The translations under genes and the position numbers were made by a program. The notes under the pieces were generated by a model. That model did no database searches. It saw only the letters and a program-made list of their open reading frames with translations, and was not told the DNA's origin. Below, piece after piece: positions 34,620 through 43,276 of a stretch of DNA of 43,276 nt. This DNA comes from Haliscomenobacteraceae bacterium. Its GTDB lineage: Bacteria > Bacteroidota > Bacteroidia > Chitinophagales > Saprospiraceae. The stretch's first letter is position 1. The number at the start of each line of letters is the position of its first letter. The stretch lies in the NCBI GenBank assembly GCA_947501115.1, contig CANMVX010000032.1, positions 1 through 43,276 of the forward strand, given 5' to 3'.

Positions 34620-36452
34620 TTAATAATTTTTCAAGGACATTTTGATGGTAACATTCACATTTCCAGTTTGATTGGGTAAACGAACCATAAGTCGGGAATG
34701 ACCGACATTTGTTTTTTCAGGTGCTTTTTGAATAGCTGATTCTTCAGAAAATTCTGCTCCTTTGGGTGAAATAATTTCCAATTCCAACCATTTTGAGGTA
34801 ATGGTTGCATTTCTCAAAATGGCTTTACCTCCTTTTATGAGCTCAATGGTATTGCCCGTAAGCATCCCCCATGCCACTTCCGTTGGTTTAAGTAAGGAAA
34901 AATTATCCTCTATTATGACATTTTTCCTTTGATCTGCCAAACTAATTTTTCTCGTTGATTTTGATGAAAACTCTTTGTAGGCTTCTGTTAAATCGAGCGT
35001 TGCGAAAGGATTTACCACATTAAGCTCTTTCTGAATAAAACGTGCTTTTGCCAGTTCATACTGATTTTTATTTCCCAGCAATGGCACATTATGGCTAAAA
35101 GAATTTAGACGGTAATAAGACCACCTTTTTCCATTCACCCCCATAGTCCAATAGCCATCCAAATTATAATCATCTGAACCTAAATCTTTTGCCCATCTCA
35201 CCCCACCGGCTTCCAATTCAAAATTACCTAAATCCAGATGAGCATGAGGCGAGCTGTTCACCCCCGATTTCATCCCAATCCAGGTAGCATTGGGGTCTGT
35301 CCAACTACTACGAAGTAGCACCAATTCATTAATTTCACCATCAAGATATTGGTCCAGGGGCATATTAAGAGGTTCTGAAGTAGGCGCTTTATACCATAAA
35401 ACATGAAAAGGATTAGCTAAGGCGTTAGAAGATTTTATATAAGCATGCAAATAATTGGCAATAAAAGGTTTATTATAAATATTGCTTAAAAACAACATAG
35501 CAGGAGAAGTCGTTGCCTTTGAATTCTCTCCTGAGTCAGCAAAATTTAGGATAAGATTAGAGGGACCAGCACAAATCATGGGAACATAACCTGCATTTTC
35601 CAAGCCTTTAGTACTTTCAAGATTTCCCATATTTCCCAAAGCAGATTGCATAGCTGACATGGCATACGATAAATATTCTGTAGCGTAAGACCAATAACCG
35701 GGACCTTCGTACCAGGCACCGTCTGGCGCGTAATATTTATTTGAAAAAGGCAAATTTATTAAAGCTTTAGGGATAAAAGTGGTCGCATAAGAAGGATCAG
35801 TCTCCGCAACGGCCAGCGCACCAACGATAAGGCCTCCGTGACACACCTGATTCCAGTTATTATCGCCTTTACTCCACCAGGCAGCATCATAAGCCTTTTT
35901 ATATTCGTCCAACCCTTTCGTTTTTAATCCGGAACGAATCAATTCAATATCCTCTTTCTTCATGTGATTATATAACCAGTCGTAGCCAATTGCCACGCCA
36001 TTGGTCATTTCAGCCACATCAAGAAAATGGGAAGGATTCCAATCGGTAAAAGCGCAAACGGTTTTCATTTGACTCACTGCAGCATCAAGGTATTTTGGAT
36101 CGGACGTCAAATGAAAGGCGAGGGCTAGATTTGTTACCCTATGCAATAACTCACGACTAACACTTAGCAATCTGGGGCCAATTAATACTCTAGCTAATGG
36201 CGCCTTATTTATAATGCCATTTGCAGAAGAAATCACCGCCAGGGCATATTTATCTAAAACAGCATCATTTTTTCTTTTTAATTTGATTTCTTCTACCAAG
36301 GAATTAGTAAGCATTAAACGGGGATGTTCTTTTTTCAAAGTACTTAAAATACCCGTCAATGGAGGCTGGGGGTCTTTAGGAATGGCAGTTATCTTATCCT
36401 GGCAGCTAAAACTGATTAGAAAACAGAAAAATAAAATCAGATTGCGTTTCAT
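34620..36452 (-). CDS. Heparinase II/III-family polysaccharide lyase, lipoprotein (first copy)
   Basis: 610 aa. Lipoprotein signal with FSC lipobox, Cys17, so this copy is likely anchored in the outer membrane, unlike its two relatives. The toroid has FTDWNPSHFLDVAEMTNGVA, NNWNQVCHGG (His205) and DGAWYEGPGYWSYATEY (Glu249, Tyr253). The C-terminal sandwich has SSPHAHLDLGNFELEAGGVRW (His403, His405, Asp407). It is first in the lyase operon and starts 73 bp after the SusD stop, with an intrinsic hairpin terminator between. A surface lyase next to SusCD would make the first cuts in the polymer; this is inference from anchoring and position. Confidence 0.9.
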   Translation of the reverse strand: MKRNLILFFCFLISFSCQDKITAIPKDPQPPLTGILSTLKKEHPRLMLTNSLVEEIKLKRKNDAVLDKYALAVISSANGIINKAPLARVLIGPRLLSVSRELLHRVTNLALAFHLTSDPKYLDAAVSQMKTVCAFTDWNPSHFLDVAEMTNGVAIGYDWLYNHMKKEDIELIRSGLKTKGLDEYKKAYDAAWWSKGDNNWNQVCHGGLIVGALAVAETDPSYATTFIPKALINLPFSNKYYAPDGAWYEGPGYWSYATEYLSYAMSAMQSALGNMGNLESTKGLENAGYVPMICAGPSNLILNFADSGENSKATTSPAMLFLSNIYNKPFIANYLHAYIKSSNALANPFHVLWYKAPTSEPLNMPLDQYLDGEINELVLLRSSWTDPNATWIGMKSGVNSSPHAHLDLGNFELEAGGVRWAKDLGSDDYNLDGYWTMGVNGKRWSYYRLNSFSHNVPLLGNKNQYELAKARFIQKELNVVNPFATLDLTEAYKEFSSKSTRKISLADQRKNVIIEDNFSLLKPTEVAWGMLTGNTIELIKGGKAILRNATITSKWLELEIISPKGAEFSEESAIQKAPEKTNVGHSRLMVRLPNQTGNVNVTIKMSLKNY

Positions 36453-36465
36453 AGCTTAATATTTA

Positions 36466-36503
36466 CATAAAAAAACCGTTTCGACAGATTAACTATCGAA
36501 ACG
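36466..36503 (-). terminator. Intrinsic terminator between susD and the lyase operon
   Basis: Stem of eight bp, CGTTTCGA (36477-36484) with TCGAAACG (36496-36503) and an 11-nt loop; on the minus strand it is followed by GGTTTTTTTATG. It lies between the SusD stop (36525) and the first lyase start (36452), with the T-run ending about 14 bp before that ATG. Partial read-through would let SusCD be made in excess of the enzymes. Confidence 0.8.
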
Positions 36504-36524
36504 ATTTTTATTGAATTTATTTAA

Positions 36525-38144
36525 TTACCAACCCGGATTTTGTTTCAAATTAGGGTTTAAAGAAATTTCGTTCAATGGCATAGGCCATAAATAATCCTTA
36601 GCTGGATTAAATTTCCTAAAACTAGCCGCCGTCACCAAAATAAAATTATCAGGGGTAAGATTTACAGTGGTTGCTGTACCAAATTCAGCTTTGAAGAAGA
36701 AATTACCCAATACTGGTTTTGGCAATTCAATTTCAGCAATTTTCCAACGAATGATATCCCAGTATCTATGTCCCTCTTGAGCTAATTCCACGCGACGTTC
36801 CCTGCGAATTTCATCTCGCATGCTTAGATTATTATTAGTAACCAAGGCATTGTTTAATTTTGCTATTTTAGCTCTGGTTCTCAATAAATTAATAGAAATA
36901 TCAAGATCAACATCTGTAATTGAATTCGTAAGTTCAAATTTAGCTTCTGCATAAGTTAAAAGCACCTCTGCATATCTTAAAATTGGACGATCAATAAAAG
37001 AAGCTTGATTATTCCAGTCATCAATATTCGAAAACTTCCTGAAGCAAAAGCCAGTTTTCTGAAAAACCAAAGGAGAGATATCAAATATCTTTCTTGTGAA
37101 AATATAAGGGTCACCCTTTTTAAACACAGAATGAGAGAGCCTTTCATCTCTATTGGTAAAAACGTCCGTTGAGACTACTGGTGTTTTATATAATGGAGAT
37201 TTGGTTATAGGTAAACCGTCCGTCATAACATAAGAATCAACCAGACTTTTTGTTGGATTTTTATTTCCATTTTCCAGCGTACTTCTAAAATACGTATGCG
37301 TTAACACTCTGTCAGCCAAACTAGCTCCATAAGCTTTGACAATTAAATTTTCCTTATTAGAAAAACCCTCTCCGGCCATTTGAAAAAGGTCAAAATAATT
37401 AGCGTATAAGCTATGTTGTTTACCATCGATAACCGCTTTCGACGCTTCCACTGCAAGATTTAAATGTTTATTTGCATCGCCATAACCATGAAATTTTGAC
37501 CTGGTACCTTCAAACAAAGCGACCCTGGCTTTAAAGGCTTGAGCGGCTGTACGTGATATTTTTCCGTAATTAGCTGTGCCAAGCACAGCCATAGTAGGTA
37601 ATTTTGCCACTGCAAAGTCAAGATCCTGATAAATCTGGTCAAAAATTTTATCTCTGGAACTAGCAGCCTCTGTTAATTCAGGAGATTCGTCCTCCAATAT
37701 TTTTAAAATCAAAGGAACATCTCCGTATTTTTGAACAAGAGAAAAATAGCCCCAAGCTCTAAAAAAGCGAGCATCAGCCACATATCTATCGATGGTAGCT
37801 GCTGATACACTGGCAGTGGTGAGAGGTGCCTTTTCGATAATATTATTTGCGGCACGTATAAGTCTGTAAGGTTCTGAATAGTTGCCATCTGTCGAAGGTG
37901 CCAATCTTGAACCATCGCTTATCTGGTTTGAAGCCAAACCAATAGCATCATCGGACCAAACATCTTCATTATTAAAACCAGGTAAAAAGATGTACAGGTA
38001 ATTTGTTGCTGCAATTAAATCTGTTTCTGATTTCCAAAAGGTTTGGTCACTGATAGAAGTTTCAGGCAAGCGTTCCACTTCGCAGGAAAAAACACTAAAA
38101 AGGCATAGGAAAAAAGCAAACCTATAATTTATAATTGATTTCAT
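36525..38144 (-). CDS. RagB/SusD-family nutrient-binding lipoprotein (PUL)
   Basis: 539 aa of the classical SusD/RagB type (PF14322 N-terminal and PF07980 C-terminal), distinct from the SusD-like_2 proteins at the left. Lipobox FSC with Cys21, then EVERLPETSISDQTFWKSETDLIAATNYLYIFLPG. Further marks are RAANNIIEKAPL, ARFFRAWGYFSLVQKYGDVPLI, and a C-terminus with RRERRVELAQEGHRYWDIIRW and YLWPMPLNEISLNPNLKQNPGW. It binds polysaccharide fragments at the cell surface and pairs with the SusC-like gene 51 bp upstream. A terminator follows its stop. Confidence 0.95.
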   Translation of the reverse strand: MKSIINYRFAFFLCLFSVFSCEVERLPETSISDQTFWKSETDLIAATNYLYIFLPGFNNEDVWSDDAIGLASNQISDGSRLAPSTDGNYSEPYRLIRAANNIIEKAPLTTASVSAATIDRYVADARFFRAWGYFSLVQKYGDVPLILKILEDESPELTEAASSRDKIFDQIYQDLDFAVAKLPTMAVLGTANYGKISRTAAQAFKARVALFEGTRSKFHGYGDANKHLNLAVEASKAVIDGKQHSLYANYFDLFQMAGEGFSNKENLIVKAYGASLADRVLTHTYFRSTLENGNKNPTKSLVDSYVMTDGLPITKSPLYKTPVVSTDVFTNRDERLSHSVFKKGDPYIFTRKIFDISPLVFQKTGFCFRKFSNIDDWNNQASFIDRPILRYAEVLLTYAEAKFELTNSITDVDLDISINLLRTRAKIAKLNNALVTNNNLSMRDEIRRERRVELAQEGHRYWDIIRWKIAEIELPKPVLGNFFFKAEFGTATTVNLTPDNFILVTAASFRKFNPAKDYLWPMPLNEISLNPNLKQNPGW

Positions 38145-38195
38145 ACTGAAAAAAAATTAAACATGAAAAAATCGGTTTTCTAAGCATCTAAAAAA

Positions 38196-41100
38196 TTAGA
38201 AGCTAACATTGACGCCAAAAGAAGCGGTGGCAAAGAAAGGGTAATCGTTTTCTACATTATCGCGTTGTTCTGGGTCAAAATAACCTTTGTAACTACCTAA
38301 ACGAGAAAGGGTAAATATATCCTGTGCAGAAAGGAAGAGTCTAACTCTTGAAATTTTTGCTTTTGCTGTCCATGCATCGGGTAAAGTATAACCTAATTGA
38401 AGATTTTTCAAGCGAGCATATTGGCCATTTAATAACCATTTATTGGAAACAAGATAGTTGTGGGTACCTCCTACAAAAGGTCTTGGATAAAGCGCATTTG
38501 GATTTTCAGGCGTCCAATAATCTTTATGAATGCCCAAAGCCTGTTTCCAGGAAACCATAAGAGGTGCAATCGTCTCTCTTTCAGGTCTAAACACCCTTTT
38601 ACCAACCCCTTGGATGAATACAGAGAAATCGATTCCTTTCCAGCTAAAGTTCAAGGAAGAGCCAAATAAATAACGCGGCAATGTAGAACCAAAATGAACT
38701 AAATCACCCATATTTTTAGTATTCCCATCACCTATGGTAATTCTTCCACTTCCGTCAAGATCTAAATATTTTACGTCACCTGCACCTGTCCTGTTATCCT
38801 GAAATGCCCAACCTTTCACCTCATCTGCATTCTGGAAATAACCATCTGTTTTAAATCCGAAGATACTATTTATTGGAAACCCTTCAACGGTGTTTACGGT
38901 ACCAGCCGAAACGATATTTCTGCCGGCAAAATTTCTCAATTCATTTTGATTATCAGAAAGATTGGCAGAAATAGAGTAAACAAAATCAGAACCAATTTTC
39001 CCTTTATATCTTAATTCAACTTCCCAACCCCAGGATTTCAATTCCCCATTATTTTTCCTGGGAGTGCCAATACCTATTACAGCAGGAAGGTTTTGAGCAG
39101 TCAACATATTACGATTATATTTAACGTAATAATCGGCATTGATTTGAATCTTATTATTAAATAAAGACAGATCTACACCACCATTGGAAGTTTCGATGGT
39201 TTCCCAAGAGAGAGATTGGGAAGGGATAGAATTTTGGAACAAATAGGAAGTTCTGGAATCCCCAATAACGAGAGCGGAACCTCTACTTAACTGGCTTAAA
39301 TAGTCATAATTACCAATTACGGAACCTAATGCACCACCTAAACGGCCCCATGAAGCTCTGAATTTCAATTCCGTTACAACATTGGTATTCGGGAACCAAG
39401 ATTCTTTATTAACATTCCAACCCATGGATGCTGAAGGAAATACTTTTGTTCTCAGGCCGGTGGCCAATTTAGAGCTTTCATCCCTTCTTAATGTACCTTC
39501 CAATAGATATTTTCCGTTATAATTATAGTTAAAACGTCCAAATACAGATTGAAATGCATTGGTTGATATAGACTGGCTATTCGTTTTAGTTTTATCATCT
39601 CCCAGGTTTAGTGTTGGAAGATCGTTGCTTACCAGATTTGTAGCTCCTGTGACAATATTGGAATATCTAAAATCTTCCCACTGATAGCCCACTAAAAGAG
39701 AGAAATCATGTTTCCCAATTTTCTTTTTATAATCAGCCAAAAACTGTAAGTTTTCATTTTCTGTTAATTCGCGCGTCAAAGTATAGGCGTTTACCTGATT
39801 AACATAACTTAAAACCTTTCCATTACCCCAAAGCGGCACTGTTCTGGCAAAATTTTCTCTTTCACCCGTTCTAAATTGCATACCTAATATGGTAGAAAAA
39901 GTAAGGCCTTTTACACCCGCGACATCTTTAACCCTAAGGGTTGCTGTAGGATCAATAAAATTTCTTTCATTGTTATTATATCCTCCAGCTTCCAAACGAG
40001 CATAGGCTGTTGCTGCTGAACCTGCCCCATTGTATTTACCTTCAGGGGTAAAAAACGGCGTTCTCGTCCTCAATCTGTATATTTCATAAACGAGACCCTG
40101 TCCACTAAGGTTTCCAGAAGCTTGCGACACATTATCACGGGTATAAGCGATACGCAAGTCAAGGGAGATTTTATTAGTTATCTGAGCACCTACATTCAAT
40201 CGTAGATTATATCTTGTGTAATCATCTGGTCCCACCTTAAATATACCGTCTTTACCATAATACCCACCGGAAATCAAGAAATTCAGCTTTTCATTTCCAC
40301 CAGAAATATTTAGGTTATGTGTAACCATGGTCGTATATTTCTTTAAAATCTGGTCGGTCAGAGGCACCTGATTATAGAATTGCCAGGTAGAAGTATCATT
40401 TGGATTAACCACATAGGGAACCCCATCGCGAATACGTTGCAAATCCAAGTCATTATATTCCGGACCGCTCCCTGAATTTTTCCTTGCCAAATTTGAAAAT
40501 TCAGCTTCTTCCAATAAGGTCAGTCTTTCTGGCACATTGATAGACCAATCGGTTCCACGCTGACCGAGGTAGCTCATTTTTATTTTACCGGCCTGAGCTT
40601 TTTTTGTTGTAACCAAAATAACACCACCGGCAGCCTGCGCACCATAAATACCGGCAGCAGCAGCATCTTTCAGGACACTAATACTTTCAATATCATTAGG
40701 ATTCATGGTAGTCAGTGTATTACCTGGAACAGCCACCCCATCTAAGACGATCAAAGGAGCAACGCTACCATTTGCTGTAGTGGCACCTCTAATTTGAATA
40801 CCAATACCTTCAGAACCAGGTTGTCCACCTTCTCTGGTTATCATCAATCCTGGACTCAGACCTTGAAGTGCGTTTGCTGCATTACTTACTGGTCTATTTT
40901 CCAGCGCCTGACCATCGACACTGGAAACAGCGCCTGTCATATTTACCTTTTTCTGGGTGCTATACCCCACGACAACCACCTCTTCCAGGGTAGAATTTGA
41001 CAGTAACTTTACGTTAATTTCTGAACGATTACCCACTTGAATTTCCTGGGCATCATATCCAACAAATGAAATAATTAAAACTGCTTTTTCATCTGGAACC

Positions 41101-41369
41101 TCGATAGAAAATTTACCATTTTCATCTGTCACGGCACCAACGCTGGTACCTTTCAACTGAATGGTTGCTCCAATTACCACTTCTCCTTGGTCATCTATGA
41201 CCGTACCGTTAACCTTTAGGGCGAATGACTCAGCTTTCGAAATAATATTGCCATAATTACTTGAATCCGCATACATCGGAAATGAATAAATAGCCACCAA
41301 GAAGGCCGACATTAAACTAAACCGAAAACAATTTGTCAGTAATTTAATAGGGCGATGTTTTCCTTTCAT
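38196..41369 (-). CDS. SusC/RagA-type TonB-linked outer membrane transporter (PUL)
   Basis: 1057 aa. A signal peptide of roughly 34 residues (after MKGKHRPIKLL) precedes a short linker and the carboxypeptidase-regulatory-like domain (LKVNGTVIDDQGEVVIGATI). Then LEEVVVVGYSTQKKVNMTGAVSSV, the classical RagA signature and TonB-box region, and the plug with IQIRGATTANGSVAPLIVLDGVA. VLKDAAAAGIYGAQAAGGVILVTT and a barrel ending FGVNVSF complete it. It is the first gene of the minus-strand PUL arm and divergent from the dioxygenase gene. No N-terminal STN signalling domain is seen, so anti-sigma control through this protein is not expected. Confidence 0.95.
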   Translation of the reverse strand: MKGKHRPIKLLTNCFRFSLMSAFLVAIYSFPMYADSSNYGNIISKAESFALKVNGTVIDDQGEVVIGATIQLKGTSVGAVTDENGKFSIEVPDEKAVLIISFVGYDAQEIQVGNRSEINVKLLSNSTLEEVVVVGYSTQKKVNMTGAVSSVDGQALENRPVSNAANALQGLSPGLMITREGGQPGSEGIGIQIRGATTANGSVAPLIVLDGVAVPGNTLTTMNPNDIESISVLKDAAAAGIYGAQAAGGVILVTTKKAQAGKIKMSYLGQRGTDWSINVPERLTLLEEAEFSNLARKNSGSGPEYNDLDLQRIRDGVPYVVNPNDTSTWQFYNQVPLTDQILKKYTTMVTHNLNISGGNEKLNFLISGGYYGKDGIFKVGPDDYTRYNLRLNVGAQITNKISLDLRIAYTRDNVSQASGNLSGQGLVYEIYRLRTRTPFFTPEGKYNGAGSAATAYARLEAGGYNNNERNFIDPTATLRVKDVAGVKGLTFSTILGMQFRTGERENFARTVPLWGNGKVLSYVNQVNAYTLTRELTENENLQFLADYKKKIGKHDFSLLVGYQWEDFRYSNIVTGATNLVSNDLPTLNLGDDKTKTNSQSISTNAFQSVFGRFNYNYNGKYLLEGTLRRDESSKLATGLRTKVFPSASMGWNVNKESWFPNTNVVTELKFRASWGRLGGALGSVIGNYDYLSQLSRGSALVIGDSRTSYLFQNSIPSQSLSWETIETSNGGVDLSLFNNKIQINADYYVKYNRNMLTAQNLPAVIGIGTPRKNNGELKSWGWEVELRYKGKIGSDFVYSISANLSDNQNELRNFAGRNIVSAGTVNTVEGFPINSIFGFKTDGYFQNADEVKGWAFQDNRTGAGDVKYLDLDGSGRITIGDGNTKNMGDLVHFGSTLPRYLFGSSLNFSWKGIDFSVFIQGVGKRVFRPERETIAPLMVSWKQALGIHKDYWTPENPNALYPRPFVGGTHNYLVSNKWLLNGQYARLKNLQLGYTLPDAWTAKAKISRVRLFLSAQDIFTLSRLGSYKGYFDPEQRDNVENDYPFFATASFGVNVSF

Positions 41370-41497
41370 AATATTGATTTTTTTATAAATTTAAAATAAA
41401 GAATTGCATTTTTACACTTTAAACCTCTCAAATTTGTTTATTTTTATTTTCAGTATAAAATTATTTTAATGTTTTTTATTTTAATAAAAAATACTTT
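41370..41497. promoter_or_regulatory. Divergent promoter region of susC and the dioxygenase gene
   Basis: 128 bp of very AT-rich DNA between two divergent starts. Both transcripts must begin here. I see no perfect TAnnTTTG box; a CAAATTTG near 41429-41436 is a self-complementary candidate. A shared regulator site is plausible but not recognised. Confidence 0.4.
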
Positions 41498-42454
41498 ATG
41501 GCACAAACAATGGTTCCCAATAATGGACATAAGGATATACCAGGTAATCCTTCCACGACTAAAGGAAGTCATTATACATTGAATGACCGTTCAAACGGTA
41601 AACCACTAAGGGTTTTGACAGAGGAGCAATGGCAGTTTTGGAAAAATGAAGGATATATTGTTATTGAAAATGCAATACCGAGAGATCAAGCATTAAAAAC
41701 GGCTAAATTTTTATGGGAATTTGAAGAAAAAGACCCAAACGATAAATCAACCTGGTACACAGAGCCCAGAGCTGAAATGAAAATGAAAGAACTGGCTTAC
41801 ACAGGTATGGTTGAATGTTATAATCATCCCTATTTATGGGCTAACAGGCAGGTTCAACGGATATATGATGCCTTTGTGGATATTTGGGGAACAGAAAAAT
41901 TATGGGTTACCATAGATCGGGCTAATTTAAATTTCCCCATCAGACCAGGTTATGAATATAAAGGATTTATACATTGGGATTATGATCCCGAGACTAAACC
42001 TGTTAATGTGCAAGGGGTATTGGCATTAGCCGACCAAACGGATGAAAATATGGGAGGATTTCAATGTATCCCTGAACTTTATCGAACTTACGATAAATGG
42101 AAATTGACACAACCATCTGATAGACATCGTTTTTTACCCGATACCGCAGGTTTCACACCAACAAAAGTGAAATTAAATGCGGGTGATTTATTGATTTTTA
42201 ATAGTTTACAACCCCATGGCATCAGAGCCAACCAAAGTGAAGATAAAGTCAGAATAGCCCAATACATTTCTATGATGCCCGCTGAAGAGGAAAATGAGTC
42301 CTTAAGACAATGGCGCATCCAATCGTGGAAAAACAGGATTGCTCCTGAAGGATATGCCTTTCCTGGAGATCCAAGAAATTGGGAACAAATAAAGTATGAA
42401 ACGGCTGAATTGAATGCTTTGGGGAAGAAAATTTTAGGCTTGGAGACGTGGTAA
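41498..42454 (+). CDS. Phytanoyl-CoA dioxygenase-like Fe(II)/2-oxoglutarate enzyme
   Basis: 318 aa, cytoplasmic by lack of a signal. The PhyH (PF05721) facial triad is present: His159 and Asp161 in FIHWDYDPE, and His240 in SLQPHGIRANQ, with Arg252 as a possible 2-oxoglutarate carboxylate contact. The start TEEQWQFWKNEGYIVIENAI is typical. The substrate is unknown; related enzymes hydroxylate small molecules. It is divergent from SusC and 21 bp upstream of the esterase-like gene, so it is probably part of the carbohydrate locus. Confidence 0.87.
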   Translation: MAQTMVPNNGHKDIPGNPSTTKGSHYTLNDRSNGKPLRVLTEEQWQFWKNEGYIVIENAIPRDQALKTAKFLWEFEEKDPNDKSTWYTEPRAEMKMKELAYTGMVECYNHPYLWANRQVQRIYDAFVDIWGTEKLWVTIDRANLNFPIRPGYEYKGFIHWDYDPETKPVNVQGVLALADQTDENMGGFQCIPELYRTYDKWKLTQPSDRHRFLPDTAGFTPTKVKLNAGDLLIFNSLQPHGIRANQSEDKVRIAQYISMMPAEEENESLRQWRIQSWKNRIAPEGYAFPGDPRNWEQIKYETAELNALGKKILGLETW

Positions 42455-42475
42455 GGAAATTAAAAAAACAAAAAA

Positions 42476-43276
42476 ATGAAAATACTTAAAACAACGCTAT
42501 TTTTTCTATTTACAATTGTTTCATGGGCCAATGCTCAAGGTGAATATACCCTTCATGTTGAAGGATTCGATTGGGGACCGGCAGTAAATAAAGTAACGCT
42601 TCCTTTTGAAAAGCCAGTTTCGACCGCTCAAGCTGCGGAATTTACCGTTTTTGCCCTTAGAAAAAACGCACAGGGAGAGATTCCACAAGATCAATCTTAT
42701 GGAAAAAGAGAGGTAACCATCGCCTATATTTCCGATGAGAAGGGAAACAGAATGGCTTCCGGAAATCATATTACCCTCGTTCTGTCTGTTGGTCCAATGC
42801 TTCCCATTGGCTCTCCCATCCAATATATGAGAATAAATAATCAGGGGCGGAATATTTGGATTGATTATCAATTGACTATTTTTCATAACAAATCAAATCT
42901 GATTTGGCAAAAAGAAGCCAAAAGAATAATGCCACAGTTAGATTTATTTAATCTGAAAGGACAATTTAAATACAACGATCAGCTAACTATGTCCTATGCC
43001 ATCTACGAACCTAAAAATAAAACAGGAAAATCTCCTTTAATTATTTGGTTGCACGGTGGCGGAGAAGGTGGATTTGACCCTACTATTCCTCTTATTGGAA
43101 ACAAGGCAGTCAATTATGCCTCTACGGAAATTCAATCTATTTTTGAAGGTGCTTATGTTTTATCTCCTCAATGTCCAGGCGCATGGATGCATAATAGTAA
43201 AATGGAGACGACCGGTGGCAGGGAAAATGACATTTATAATGAAGGATTAATGGCTTTGATAAAAAACTATGTTCAA
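42476..43276 (+). CDS. Exported alpha/beta-hydrolase esterase-like protein, 3' end outside window
   Basis: 267 codons to the window edge, open at the end. Signal peptide of about 20 residues (FFLFTIVSWANAQ). An N-terminal domain of about 150 residues (YTLHVEGFDWGPAVNKVTLPF) precedes an alpha/beta-hydrolase core beginning near residue 165: MSYAIYEPKN, then SPLIIWLHGGGEGGFDP with the oxyanion-type HGGGEGG at about 193-199, and AYVLSPQCPGAWM. The nucleophile serine and the rest of the triad lie beyond the window. The architecture is that of PHB-depolymerase-like or prolyl-oligopeptidase-like esterases found in PULs, possibly removing acyl groups from the glycan, which is inference. Confidence 0.82.
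   Translation, partial: MKILKTTLFFLFTIVSWANAQGEYTLHVEGFDWGPAVNKVTLPFEKPVSTAQAAEFTVFALRKNAQGEIPQDQSYGKREVTIAYISDEKGNRMASGNHITLVLSVGPMLPIGSPIQYMRINNQGRNIWIDYQLTIFHNKSNLIWQKEAKRIMPQLDLFNLKGQFKYNDQLTMSYAIYEPKNKTGKSPLIIWLHGGGEGGFDPTIPLIGNKAVNYASTEIQSIFEGAYVLSPQCPGAWMHNSKMETTGGRENDIYNEGLMALIKNYVQ

Overview
The window looks like a chromosomal segment of a member of the Bacteroidota, possibly a Saprospiria- or Cytophagia-like lineage. The evidence is three SusC/SusD pairs, lipoprotein signals ending in a cysteine, TAnnTTTG-type promoter boxes, AT-rich intergenic DNA and little sign of Shine-Dalgarno sites. The placement below phylum is inference. I see no rRNA, tRNA, CRISPR array, transposase or phage gene.

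Layout. (1) 1-11652, minus strand: two consecutive outer-membrane import cassettes, each ordered SusC, SusD-like (SusD-like_2 type), small lipoprotein. A strong terminator at about 6099-6137 separates them; the left cassette runs off the window. (2) 11803-19025: housekeeping genes. These are a minus-strand CPBP protease-cdsA-psd operon, then plus-strand pdxJ and an alpha-glucan phosphorylase, then a convergent arginine decarboxylase sharing a bidirectional hairpin terminator. (3) 19026-20845: a gene-poor scar with a 59-aa membrane peptide, a long imperfect hairpin, a 49-aa ORF, and a YhcG/DUF1016 nuclease remnant joined to the broken start of a GH92 alpha-mannosidase gene. (4) 20846-43276: a polysaccharide utilisation region with an interruption. 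The plus-strand arm has an exported FAD oxidoreductase, a sodium:solute symporter and a DUF4434 protein. The minus-strand arm has SusC, SusD, three heparinase II/III-type lyases and a five-bladed beta-propeller glycosidase. Beyond the SusC promoter lie a phytanoyl-CoA dioxygenase-like enzyme and the start of an esterase-like hydrolase. Between the arms (25591-29735) sit an MntA-HepT toxin-antitoxin pair, a DUF6786 protein and a three-gene unit: membrane protein, winged-helix regulator, DUF4153 membrane protein.

How the genes may work together (inference). SusCD bind and import oligosaccharides of a uronic-acid-rich polymer. The exported lyases and the propeller enzyme cut it. The SSS symporter moves the released sugar acid into the cytoplasm, where DUF4434, DUF6786 and the dioxygenase may act. 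No sulfatase, no unsaturated-uronyl hydrolase (GH88/GH105) and no obvious PUL regulator is visible in the window.

The most specific new signals are three. First, a 17-bp inverted repeat, ACTTTG-N5-CAAAGT, lies upstream of both transcription units flanking the winged-helix regulator and overlaps a TAnnTTTG promoter box each time. Second, the GH92/YhcG junction is a rearrangement scar. Third, a terminator sits directly between susD and the lyase genes.
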